This document shows, piece by piece, positions 26,154 to 33,042 of a DNA stretch of 37,765 nt (positions are counted from its first letter, which is position 1; each line of letters opens with the position of its first letter). The stretch comes from an uncultured Eubacterium sp. (GTDB taxonomy: Bacteria > Bacillota > Clostridia > Oscillospirales > Acutalibacteraceae). The position numbers were made by a program, and so were the translations under genes. The DNA is taken from NCBI GenBank assembly GCA_910583925.1, contig CAJTZJ010000017.1:1-37765 (forward strand), written 5' to 3'. Under the pieces are notes generated by a model. It saw only the letters and a program-made list of their open reading frames with translations. It was not told the DNA's origin and did no database searches.

Positions 26154-26808
26154 AATAAAATGTGTTATATTTGATTTGGATGGTACACTTGTTAATACCA
26201 TAGTTGATCTGGGCCGTGCCTGTGATTATCTGCTCAAAAATAGCGGTATTGAGTCTAAGTGGACTGAGGATAATTATAAAGCTTTTGTAGGAAACGGAGC
26301 AAAATTGCTTGTTGAAAGAGCTTTTAACGGGCAATTAAATCCTGAGCAATTGGAAGAACAGTACGCTGCTTTTAAAATTAAATATAATGAAATAAAAATG
26401 GAAAATGCCTATGTATATGCCGGTATGCTTGATGTTGTAAAAGTAATCAAGGATAAAGGGATAAAACTTGCTGTGTGCACAAACAAACCGGATAAGGCAG
26501 CAAAGGGAATGGTGGAAGAGCTTTTTGGAAAAGATGTCTTTGATATTGTTCTTGGGGCTACAGACAATTTGCCCAAGAAGCCTGATACTGCTATGGCAGA
26601 TAAAATTCTTTCAGAGCTTGCTATATCCGCTGATGAATGCATATGGATAGGGGACAGTTCAGTAGATATTGAATCAGCAAAAAACCTTGGCTGCAAAAGT
26701 ATAGCAGTAACCTGGGGATTTCGTTCTGTTGAAAGCCTGTTGGTATGCCGCCCGGATTATATAGTGAATTCACCAAAAGAAATTTTTGATATTCTCAAAA
26801 AAAATTAA
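26143..26808 (+). CDS. HAD-family phosphatase, phosphoglycolate phosphatase-like
   Basis: A 221-residue haloacid dehalogenase-type hydrolase. Catalytic motif I is DLDGT (nucleophile and acid/base Asp), motif II Thr is in CTNKP, motif III Lys in KKPD, and motif IV is IGDSSVDIESA. A helical cap lies between motifs I and II, as in Gph and related small-molecule phosphatases. The substrate is not assignable. The ATG at 26143 overlaps the potD end; the ribosome binding site is weak, so it probably depends on coupling from potD. No clear terminator follows before the tRNA promoter. Confidence 0.88.
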   Translation: MNSKIKCVIFDLDGTLVNTIVDLGRACDYLLKNSGIESKWTEDNYKAFVGNGAKLLVERAFNGQLNPEQLEEQYAAFKIKYNEIKMENAYVYAGMLDVVKVIKDKGIKLAVCTNKPDKAAKGMVEELFGKDVFDIVLGATDNLPKKPDTAMADKILSELAISADECIWIGDSSVDIESAKNLGCKSIAVTWGFRSVESLLVCRPDYIVNSPKEIFDILKKN

Positions 26809-26816
26809 AATAAGTG

Positions 26817-26845
26817 TTGACATTTAAAGATTCATCTGTTATACT
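26817..26845 (+). promoter_or_regulatory. Strong sigma-A promoter of tRNA-Leu
   Basis: TTGACA (26817-26822), exactly 17 nt, TATACT (26840-26845), with a TG one base before the -10 (extended -10). The expected start is a few bases before the tRNA. Confidence 0.88.
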
Positions 26846-26859
26846 ATCAATCGTTGTGA

Positions 26860-26944
26860 GCGAGAGTGGCGGAATCGGCAGACGCGCACGTTTGAGGGGC
26901 GTGTGGGGCGACTCGTACGGGTTCAAGTCCCGTCTCTCGCACCA
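26860..26944 (+). tRNA. tRNA-Leu (anticodon GAG)
   Basis: An 85-nt class II tRNA including the encoded CCA. Acceptor arms GCGAGAG / CTCTCGC, D arm with GGCGGAATCGGCAGACGC, anticodon stem CACGT / GCGTG around loop TTGAGGG (anticodon GAG), a long variable arm, and T arm ACGGG-TTCAAGT-CCCGT. It reads Leu codons CUC/CUU. It lies at the junction of core genes and mobile-element genes and is a likely integration site. Confidence 0.96.
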
Positions 26945-26946
26945 AG

Positions 26947-26980
26947 AATGTCAATCAATCCATTTGGATTGGTTGGCATT
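26947..26980 (+). terminator. Long hairpin directly after the tRNA
   Basis: A 15-bp stem (26947-26961 with 26966-26980, two G-U pairs) and an ATTT loop, 2 nt past the CCA end. It lacks a long T run, so it may be a processing or termination hairpin, or part of the attachment site. Confidence 0.5.
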
Positions 26981-27151
26981 TCGCTATAAAGATAATGTCT
27001 TTGTGCAGCACATCAATTAGTATTGCTATCCTATGCCTACCCTCGCAGTCCAAGTCGCAAGGTGCGCCATGTATTAATCAAGTATTCTTTTGAAATACTT
27101 TACCCGGTTGCCCTGCAGGTATCTATTAACTGGTTCTTAATAGGTTCGCTC

Positions 27152-27170
27152 GTGTGCACTTGGTGCGCAG
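27152..27170. repeat. Element hairpin repeat, copy 1 (degenerate)
   Basis: GTGTGCAC-TTG-GTGCGCAG, same 8-3-8 layout as the three other copies but with one arm-end mismatch and a different loop. It lies inside the structured non-coding region. Confidence 0.55.
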
Positions 27171-27374
27171 TCATGGCATAACTGTTAGCAAGGTAACTTT
27201 TGTACCGTTTCTAATTGTGTGGTATTCAGTTTTTGCTGAAAAAGTAAGAACTCACAGCCGTCTTCCAAACAAACTGTGAGTCCTTGCAAAATCTATTCGA
27301 ATGCATATAATTAAATATACGCAATGATAGCTCTCATAAGTCTTACAGATGCTGGTTACATCTTTAAGGCGCAT

Positions 27375-27425
27375 GCTGTTAGTCAACGCCAATTGATTAA
27401 CAGCTGTGAGGGTTTTTATTTTTTA
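27375..27425 (+). terminator. Hairpin and T-rich tail ending the non-coding region
   Basis: A 12-bp stem (27375-27386 with 27393-27404, one G-U pair), then TGTGAGGG and a long T-rich run. GCTGTGAG (27403-27410) can also pair with CTCACAGC (27251-27258), an arrangement that could allow alternative folding. Confidence 0.6.
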
Positions 27426-27503
27426 CTTTTTCACGGAATAGTATAAAGGATATTTTATCCTTTGTCAAGTTTAGTAAGGTATTAATTTTTGTGGAGTATT
27501 AAA

Positions 27504-28352
27504 ATGAATTCTTATAAAATGCTTAACTTAGAATTTAGAGCGATAGATAAAATAATAAGACAATATACTGATGATGCAAGTGTTGTTAATTATCTTGAAC
27601 ATTTAGGAGCTTCTCTTCAATGTAACGATTTAGATAGCGTTGTATATTGTATTGAAGGGTTGTGCAATTGGTATAATAATTTAACTGAAGATCAGATATA
27701 TGGTTGTGAAGATAATTTTTTAGATGTTATTTCTTTTGATTATGATGGTTTTCGTTACAAAATGCAATTATTACAGGAGATTCAATTTGGTTTGGAGCAT
27801 GAGGATTATATAAAGACAAGTTTTAATAATACTTATCAAAATGATAGTATAGAAATCAGCAATGTTTCGAAAATATTTTTAAGCCATTGTTCTGAGAATA
27901 AAAAATATGCAAATGCTCTAGAGAAATTCATTATTGGTTTAGGTGTTCAAAACAGTGACCTTATTTATACAACTCATCCGTTACATAAAATACCATTAGG
28001 TCAAAATATTTATGAATACTTAAGACAGAATATCAACTCAAATGTTTTTGTAATAATCTTATGGTCGAATGAATATTTGGAAAGTCCAGCTTGTCTAAAT
28101 GAAATGGGTGCAGCGTGGGTAACACAAACAGATTATACTAATATTTTTACTCCTGATTTTGCTTTTGGCAATCCAAAATATCATCAATGTGCCGTTGATA
28201 CAAGAAAAATGGGTGCAGTATTGAATGGAGATGATAATTGTAAGGCAAGTATGATTGAGTTTAAGAATAAAATAATTGAAATGTTTAATTTAACTGTAGA
28301 CGAACAAAAGAGTTCATATTTGTTGGATCAGTTTATGAAAGATATTAAATAA
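27504..28352 (+). CDS. TIR-domain protein, putative defence NADase
   Basis: A 282-residue protein. Residues 1 to about 120 are helical and unrecognised; about 122-260 is a TIR domain of the bacterial TIR_2 kind: KIFLSHCSENKKYANAL at its start, a VFVIILWSNEYL strand, then SPACLNEMGAAW, where E200 fits the catalytic glutamate of NAD-cleaving TIRs. Bacterial TIR proteins commonly deplete NAD+ or make nucleotide signals during phage infection (family knowledge). The N-terminal part may be the sensor. The ATG at 27504 has GGAG 8 nt upstream. Pairing with the adjacent NERD gene, 44 nt downstream on the same strand, suggests a two-gene module. Confidence 0.85.
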   Translation: MNSYKMLNLEFRAIDKIIRQYTDDASVVNYLEHLGASLQCNDLDSVVYCIEGLCNWYNNLTEDQIYGCEDNFLDVISFDYDGFRYKMQLLQEIQFGLEHEDYIKTSFNNTYQNDSIEISNVSKIFLSHCSENKKYANALEKFIIGLGVQNSDLIYTTHPLHKIPLGQNIYEYLRQNINSNVFVIILWSNEYLESPACLNEMGAAWVTQTDYTNIFTPDFAFGNPKYHQCAVDTRKMGAVLNGDDNCKASMIEFKNKIIEMFNLTVDEQKSSYLLDQFMKDIK

Positions 28353-28357
28353 AATAG

Positions 28358-28376
28358 GTGTGCACCGAGTGCACAC
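28358..28376. repeat. Element hairpin repeat, copy 2
   Basis: GTGTGCAC-CGA-GTGCACAC, perfect 8-bp arms, 5 nt after the TIR gene stop and before the NERD gene. No T run follows, so it would be at most a partial terminator between the two genes. Confidence 0.85.
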
Positions 28377-28396
28377 TTCAATATATGAGGTATTTT

Positions 28397-29395
28397 ATGT
28401 CTGATAAAGAAGTTTTTAATTATTTAAGTAGTAGTTTTTCTGATTTATCCAAATACATAATTGCTGCACTTTTATTTATTTTGATTTTAGTAATTTTTAT
28501 TACAGTAGTCATTATTAAAGTGCAGAAAAGAAAAAATGATAAGCTGTTTAATATTTTAAAACAGCAAGGTATAGATTTTGCTAATCAATTTAAACAGCAG
28601 GATATAAATTTTAAAACAAAACTGAATGTTAAAGATAATAATTATAACAATCTTCTTTTGAGAAAAGATGAAACCTATAAAAAGCAATTATCTAAAATGG
28701 AAGATGAATTTAAAACATATCGTAGATTAGTTCATGAAAACTTCAGACAAGTGTTTTCATCAGGCGAATTAATCCTTATTGACTGCTTTAAAGAATTATT
28801 AAAAGAGCCAGGTTATGAAAATTGGACGATATATGGACATTTAAATATGAAAGGGGATAGTTCTCATAACTATCAGGCTGATTTTCTTATTGTAAGTGAT
28901 AAAGGTGTATATGTTATAGAATCTAAATTCTGGAAAGGTTTAACTTTAATTTATACAGATGATTTTCCGATGATATTTACAAATACGCAATTTTCTGATT
29001 ATGGAAAAGGCAGTGATCAAGGTATAACTGTAATAAACATAAATCAAAATTCTTCAACAGAAAAATTAGAAATTAATAAATATACTAATCCAGTTGCTCA
29101 GGCAAGAAGATACAGTAAAGTTTTAAAAAATTACTTTAATATTCACATTTATAATTTTGTTGTTTTTCAGCAGGATAAAGATTGTCAGGTTAAAATAAAT
29201 GAAAAGGATTTATCTAATTATCAAGTTGGCGAGTTTACTTCCATTACAACCCAAAATAATTTTAAAAATCTATTGAAGAACATAAACAGTAGGTTTGCTG
29301 GATATGAAGAAATTAACGATATTATAAAAAGAGAATTTAATTATGCAATTGTTCTCAATTCATCAAATTTCAATCAACCGCCTTGGAACAATTGA
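28397..29395 (+). CDS. Membrane-anchored NERD-domain (nuclease-related) protein
   Basis: A 332-residue protein: one membrane segment (about 20-42), a charged, probably coiled-coil stretch (about 45-112), then a NERD domain (about 118-260). The PD-(D/E)xK-like core is visible as D162 in QADFLIVSDKG and E175-S-K177 in VYVIESKFW, followed by the family's NPVAQARRYSKVLKNYF helix. It probably faces the cytoplasm and may cut or bind nucleic acid. The ATG at 28397 follows GAGG; the frame is open to 28358 through the hairpin repeat but has no better start. It is a likely partner of the TIR protein. Confidence 0.83.
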   Translation: MSDKEVFNYLSSSFSDLSKYIIAALLFILILVIFITVVIIKVQKRKNDKLFNILKQQGIDFANQFKQQDINFKTKLNVKDNNYNNLLLRKDETYKKQLSKMEDEFKTYRRLVHENFRQVFSSGELILIDCFKELLKEPGYENWTIYGHLNMKGDSSHNYQADFLIVSDKGVYVIESKFWKGLTLIYTDDFPMIFTNTQFSDYGKGSDQGITVININQNSSTEKLEINKYTNPVAQARRYSKVLKNYFNIHIYNFVVFQQDKDCQVKINEKDLSNYQVGEFTSITTQNNFKNLLKNINSRFAGYEEINDIIKREFNYAIVLNSSNFNQPPWNN

Positions 29396-29426
29396 AAAAA
29401 GGTGCGCACTGAGTGCGCACCTTTTT
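29396..29426. terminator. Bidirectional terminator containing hairpin repeat copy 3
   Basis: A perfect 14-bp stem (29396-29409 with 29413-29426, loop TGA), A-rich before and T-rich after. The core 29402-29420 is GTGCGCAC-TGA-GTGCGCAC. It sits between the NERD gene and the convergent antitoxin gene and overlaps the antitoxin stop codon. Confidence 0.92.
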
Positions 29427-29724
29427 ATATTTGAGTAGTATTACTTGTTGGAACGAATTCAAGTTTAACAGTATAACCTAATCCTCGTGCAAGTCTTTTG
29501 ATTGTATTTAAAGAGGGGTTTGCACTGCCGTTTTCAAGTCTGCTGATATCTCCTTGATTAATTCCAGTTAGATCAGATAATTCCTTTTGAGTTATATTTT
29601 TTGCTTTTCTTCCATCAAGCATAGCTTTAATGATTTGGTATTCAGGTTCTAATGCATCCCACTCAGCTTTAAATTCAGGATCAAGCAATTGTTTATTTAA
29701 AGTTTCTCTGAAATTCTTTCCCAT
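29425..29724 (-). CDS. HigA-like antitoxin, XRE helix-turn-helix
   Basis: A 99-residue protein with a helix-turn-helix at about 45-90 (ITQKELSDLTGINQGDISRLENG ... PSLNTIKRLARGLG), the standard XRE fold. The N-terminal 40 residues (LLDPEFKAEWDALEPEYQ) are typical of antitoxins paired with Gp49/HigB-like toxins. It should neutralise the toxin encoded 42 nt upstream and repress their shared promoter. Ribosome binding site GAAAGGAAAA. The order toxin then antitoxin matches HigBA. Confidence 0.92.
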   Translation of the reverse strand: MGKNFRETLNKQLLDPEFKAEWDALEPEYQIIKAMLDGRKAKNITQKELSDLTGINQGDISRLENGSANPSLNTIKRLARGLGYTVKLEFVPTSNTTQI

Positions 29725-29766
29725 ATCTTTTTCCTTTCATTATTAGTTTTATTTTTATTATTCTTT

Positions 29767-30114
29767 TTAAATTTGTTGTTCGTATTCTTTTCTGTATTCT
29801 TTTGCAGTTTGAATTTCTGATAGTGGTGTTTTTTGTGATTTTTTTACAAATCCATTTGTGAGAATAACTTTCTTTCCTACAACAAAGAAATATAAAACTC
29901 TTGTAATATTATTTCCTTGTTTAGCCCTAATTTCAAATATTCCATCATCAAGATGTTTTGAGTAAGGTTCACGCAGCTCGTTACCTTTAACTTCAAGCAA
30001 TTCGAGCAGGCGTAAGAGCTTTGCTCGCATTTTTACATCCTGTGATAAAATAAATTCTTCAGCTGGAATAGAGCCATCTGATTTTTCAAAAAATTCTACT
30101 TCGAAATTTTTCAT
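29767..30114 (-). CDS. HigB/Gp49-like toxin (RelE/ParE superfamily)
   Basis: A 115-residue protein of the phage-derived Gp49/HigB branch of RelE toxins: SIPAEEFI near the N-terminus, MRAKLLRLLELLEVKG, GIFEIRAKQGNNITRVLYFF and VILTNGFVKKSQKTP. Such toxins usually cleave mRNA on the ribosome (family knowledge). It is first in the operon with its antitoxin, inside the mobile element, where a stabilising role is usual. Ribosome binding site GAAAGGAAAT. Its promoter overlaps a palindrome. Confidence 0.92.
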   Translation of the reverse strand: MKNFEVEFFEKSDGSIPAEEFILSQDVKMRAKLLRLLELLEVKGNELREPYSKHLDDGIFEIRAKQGNNITRVLYFFVVGKKVILTNGFVKKSQKTPLSEIQTAKEYRKEYEQQI

Positions 30115-30136
30115 AGATTTCCTTTCTTTATGTTAT

Positions 30137-30178
30137 TTATCACATATTCATTATATGCGATAAAACACATATTGTCAA
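30137..30178 (-). promoter_or_regulatory. Toxin-antitoxin promoter with operator palindrome
   Basis: On the minus strand, TTGACA (30178-30173), 17 nt, TATAAT (30155-30150): a perfect promoter. An 11-bp inverted repeat (30137-30147 with 30153-30163, one mismatch) is centred on the -10 box, a natural operator for the antitoxin. Confidence 0.85.
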
Positions 30179-30270
30179 TACAAAATATTAAATTTTAAGT
30201 TAGAAAATAAAAAACGCATATTTTTTAACTATTCTGCATATAAAAAGGCGCAATTATCCTATAAGTATTA

Positions 30271-31050
30271 TCAGATGAATTGTTTCATCTGCTGATCTAT
30301 TTTACTTTTCTTCTTAAAATTTACTATGTGTATAGAGTTATAATGAGTAAGTATCTTTTTTCTAATATAGTTCTTAAGTGAATCTAATCTCGTTGCCCAA
30401 AATTTCGAGTACCCGATTTTATGTAAAAAAAGAGAAGCTGCTTTTTTAAGACAAGCTCCTGCAGATGTTGATTTCAATTTAATGATCTTGTTGTGGGCAT
30501 TTACTGCTTCAGGTTCATCAATAAGTATGTAATTGTTGTGTCCGAAGCAGCCACAACGGCGTATATAGTGTTGAAAAAGGAGTAATCCTTTGCCTGCAAG
30601 CTCTCTGATAGCTGAGATTACAGTATCAATGCAGATGTGAGCAAGCTCTGATATTTGCTTAAGGGAAGGGAACGCACGGTTAGCGTGATTGCATTTGCTT
30701 TTAATAGTTACATAAGATGCAAATTCTGAAGGGGAGAGCTTGAATTTGAAAATGGTATATTCTACTTTTACAAAAGCACCGCTAACATTGCGAATATGGT
30801 AACCATTAGCAATGTTTTTGCCATTTTTAATATTGTTAGTCTTATTAATCAAACCAACTGATTTAAGAGCATTTACAGCTGTATAAACGCTGTTTGTGCT
30901 TATATTGCAACGCTTAGCAATAACTTTAGCTGTTGCAGTTGTATAGTTTTCTTTTGATTTGAGTGATACAATTCCTGTGTACACAAGAAGCTGCAGGGGA
31001 GTAAGGTCTAATTCAAAAACGACCTTTGGTATTTTTATAAATCTTTTCAT
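30271..31050 (-). CDS. Double winged-helix DNA-binding protein of the mobile element
   Basis: A 259-residue protein with two winged-helix units: about 13-90 (LTPLQLLVYTGIVSL ... VIAKRCNISTNSVYTAVNAL) and about 105-175 (LSPSEFASYVTIKSK ... LKQISELAHICIDTVISAI). The C-terminal 85 residues are basic and unrecognised. The paired layout recalls plasmid replication initiators and DnaD-like or regulatory proteins of conjugative elements; I cannot choose between them. The ATG at 31050 has AAAAGGAAC upstream; an earlier in-frame ATG lies in the terminator region and lacks a site. Confidence 0.72.
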   Translation of the reverse strand: MKRFIKIPKVVFELDLTPLQLLVYTGIVSLKSKENYTTATAKVIAKRCNISTNSVYTAVNALKSVGLINKTNNIKNGKNIANGYHIRNVSGAFVKVEYTIFKFKLSPSEFASYVTIKSKCNHANRAFPSLKQISELAHICIDTVISAIRELAGKGLLLFQHYIRRCGCFGHNNYILIDEPEAVNAHNKIIKLKSTSAGACLKKAASLFLHKIGYSKFWATRLDSLKNYIRKKILTHYNSIHIVNFKKKSKIDQQMKQFI

Positions 31051-31081
31051 ATTGTGTTCCTTTTTTGTGTTCTTAAAATTG

Positions 31082-31112
31082 AAAGACGGCCGCAATGAGA
31101 GCAGCCGTCTTT
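31082..31112 (-). terminator. Hairpin between the traG-like gene and the winged-helix gene
   Basis: Arms AAAGACGGC (31082-31090) and GCCGTCTTT (31104-31112), extended inward by a GC pair. It lies 3 nt after the coupling-protein stop. The T run on the minus strand is short, so termination may be partial. Confidence 0.6.
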
Positions 31113-31115
31113 TTG

Positions 31116-32975
31116 TTAATCAAACATACCTAAAGTAAGTTTATTCTTTTGCATTGCTGCAAGCATTCGTATCTTTTCGCTGTTAAGTACACTAATTGGT
31201 ACAAATTCAAATTTAATATCTTGACTGTATTCAGGATATACTTCGCAATAATCAGAATATAGTGGCAGCTGTGATTTCATTCGTATTTGTCCATTTTTAC
31301 CGCCTGTTTTGATTACAATAAAAGTTCCTAATGGTATAGACATTATTTCCTCAGGAAACATAAGTGGTCTTTTTATCATTTGATATGAAGCTGTATTATC
31401 CCGGTTCCATAATGTAAACGTTTCCTTTCTGTGCGATACTGTTCCGGAAAGAACCGTCTGTGATCCTAAAATATCGGACAGCCTTTTAGCGGTATCGTAT
31501 GCAGTAGGCGCTACAAAGGTAAACATAAGGATTTGTGATGAATCAAGTATGATTTCTTCATATGTTTTGTTATAGCTTTTCTTCAGCTGAGAGAAGCTCT
31601 GAAGAGAATATAAAAATCTGATTCCTCTTGAACGAGCTGCAGTGAACAATGAATCAACATCTTTAATAGGCGGCATATTACCGAATTCATCCCACAAGCA
31701 TAAAACTTTTCGAGATAAAGTCATATTTGGACTTGCTTCAGCTAAGTCAATAAGCTGTGTAGTGAAATATCTGATAAACAAACTTGCAAAGAAATGACGT
31801 GATGTATCTTCATCAGGACAGATAAGAAAAATCGCTGTAGGCTTCTTAATGAAGTCAACAGCATTAATTTCAGAACTGTGGCCGCAGATCATCTGTTCAA
31901 GTTCGGCATCTATAAATTCTATGAGCTTGGCAAGAGCTGAAGAAAACACATTCATTGATGTTCTTACATCAGCATTTACACTTGCACCTACATAGTCGGT
32001 TATACGTTTATCATCTATGTATTGCAATAAATCCATGAGCTTTGAACGCTGCTGTCCATTTTCTATGTTTCCGTTATCTATCAAACCGTTTAACTCAACA
32101 ATTAGTTTGAAAACACTTATTATATGGCGTTCATTATCTGCTCCATACTGTGAAACCATCAGGATTAAACCGGTAATAAGTCCTTGAGCTGTTTTATCAA
32201 AGAAATCTGATGCGCTGTCTTTTGATTCACCCATAACATTTTTTATTATGCTTGCAGAAATTTGTTTTGAATATCTTTCGGCTTTGGCATAATGTCTAAG
32301 ACTGTTATCCTTATTTTCTGAAGCTTTATATTGGTCGATTTCCTGATTAACTCCATTCATCAAATTAAACTTAAGGCTGAAAAGGGGCTGGCGAAAATCT
32401 AAGCATAGTACATTATATCCGCATTTTTCATATATTCTGCCAGTTGATCTATAATTTTCGTTTTTTACATCAATATTGAGGATGCTTGCTCCATTGCCAT
32501 CAGTATTCTTATTTACTTTTGCATTATAATAAGCAGTTGGAATAAAAATGTCTTTGGTTTTACCGCCGCCAGGTGGAGAATTCAAACATATAGTTTTATC
32601 TGTAGTTTCCACAACCCAAGTATGATCTTTCCTTCCAACCACAAATCCAGGTTCTTTTTCTTTTCCATCAGGTACAAAAGAATAATTTTCTTTTTCTTCT
32701 TTTTCAGTCATAAAGCGTGCTCCGCCGTGCTGATCATTTCCGACCTGCTTTTTTTCAATATTATCAAGACCGTTTGTATTAATTAAACATACTAATAATC
32801 CTGATAAAAGTGATATTAAAAGTTTTGGAATTATTAAAAAACTTAAGCTTGAGACAAATCCTTGCAATCCATTGGAAATAACAGTTTGTACTGAAAATAA
32901 GAAGGTTAGAAAGGAATAAGCAATTACGCTTACAATAACAGCAAAGAATGTTTTTATTCCTGAAGGCTTTTTCAT
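31116..32975 (-). CDS. VirD4/TraG-family type IV coupling protein
   Basis: A 619-residue conjugation ATPase. Two N-terminal membrane segments (about 8-32 and 42-66), then Walker A SPPGGGKT (133-140) and Walker B with D429-E430 in CLWDEFGN. GARFMT and FTAARSRGIRFLYSLQSFSQL are typical of TraG/VirD4. It recruits relaxase-bound DNA to a type IV secretion channel at the membrane. It shows that the region right of the tRNA is a conjugative or mobilizable element. Ribosome binding site GGAAGGAT. No relaxase or channel gene is in the window. Confidence 0.93.
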   Translation of the reverse strand: MKKPSGIKTFFAVIVSVIAYSFLTFLFSVQTVISNGLQGFVSSLSFLIIPKLLISLLSGLLVCLINTNGLDNIEKKQVGNDQHGGARFMTEKEEKENYSFVPDGKEKEPGFVVGRKDHTWVVETTDKTICLNSPPGGGKTKDIFIPTAYYNAKVNKNTDGNGASILNIDVKNENYRSTGRIYEKCGYNVLCLDFRQPLFSLKFNLMNGVNQEIDQYKASENKDNSLRHYAKAERYSKQISASIIKNVMGESKDSASDFFDKTAQGLITGLILMVSQYGADNERHIISVFKLIVELNGLIDNGNIENGQQRSKLMDLLQYIDDKRITDYVGASVNADVRTSMNVFSSALAKLIEFIDAELEQMICGHSSEINAVDFIKKPTAIFLICPDEDTSRHFFASLFIRYFTTQLIDLAEASPNMTLSRKVLCLWDEFGNMPPIKDVDSLFTAARSRGIRFLYSLQSFSQLKKSYNKTYEEIILDSSQILMFTFVAPTAYDTAKRLSDILGSQTVLSGTVSHRKETFTLWNRDNTASYQMIKRPLMFPEEIMSIPLGTFIVIKTGGKNGQIRMKSQLPLYSDYCEVYPEYSQDIKFEFVPISVLNSEKIRMLAAMQKNKLTLGMFD

Positions 32976-33042
32976 TTATCATCCTTCCTTTTGCTTCTAA
33001 ATTTACTTTTCTTTGTTTCCTGCTCTGTTTCAGCCTTTTGAC

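Larger units (their letters stand above)
27003..27425 (+). ncRNA. Candidate structured non-coding RNA next to tRNA-Leu
   Basis: The stretch 26945-27503 has no credible gene but much secondary structure. A helix GCCATG (27066-27071) / CATGGC (27172-27177) encloses three hairpins: AAGTATT/AATACTT (27080-27100), CTATTAA/TTAATAG (27123-27143) and TGTGCA/TGCGCA (27153-27169). Further 3' are TTCAG/CTGAA (27225-27240), CTCACAG/CTGTGAG (27251-27280) and a terminator. A weak promoter (TTGGTT 26969-26974, 16 nt, GATAAT 26991-26996) could start it near 27003. Position beside a tRNA in a mobile element recalls large ornate RNAs such as ROOL or GOLLD, but I cannot match either. It may instead be a regulatory leader of the TIR gene. 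Confidence 0.45.

Noticed and set aside
26814..27020. A 68-codon plus-strand frame across the tRNA
   Set aside because: It runs through the tRNA-Leu gene and its promoter and has no ribosome binding site; the tRNA explains the sequence.
27061..27068. GTGCG near 27062 as the 5' end of a group II intron
   Set aside because: No domain V-like hairpin, no reverse transcriptase and no split gene are visible; five bases are not evidence.
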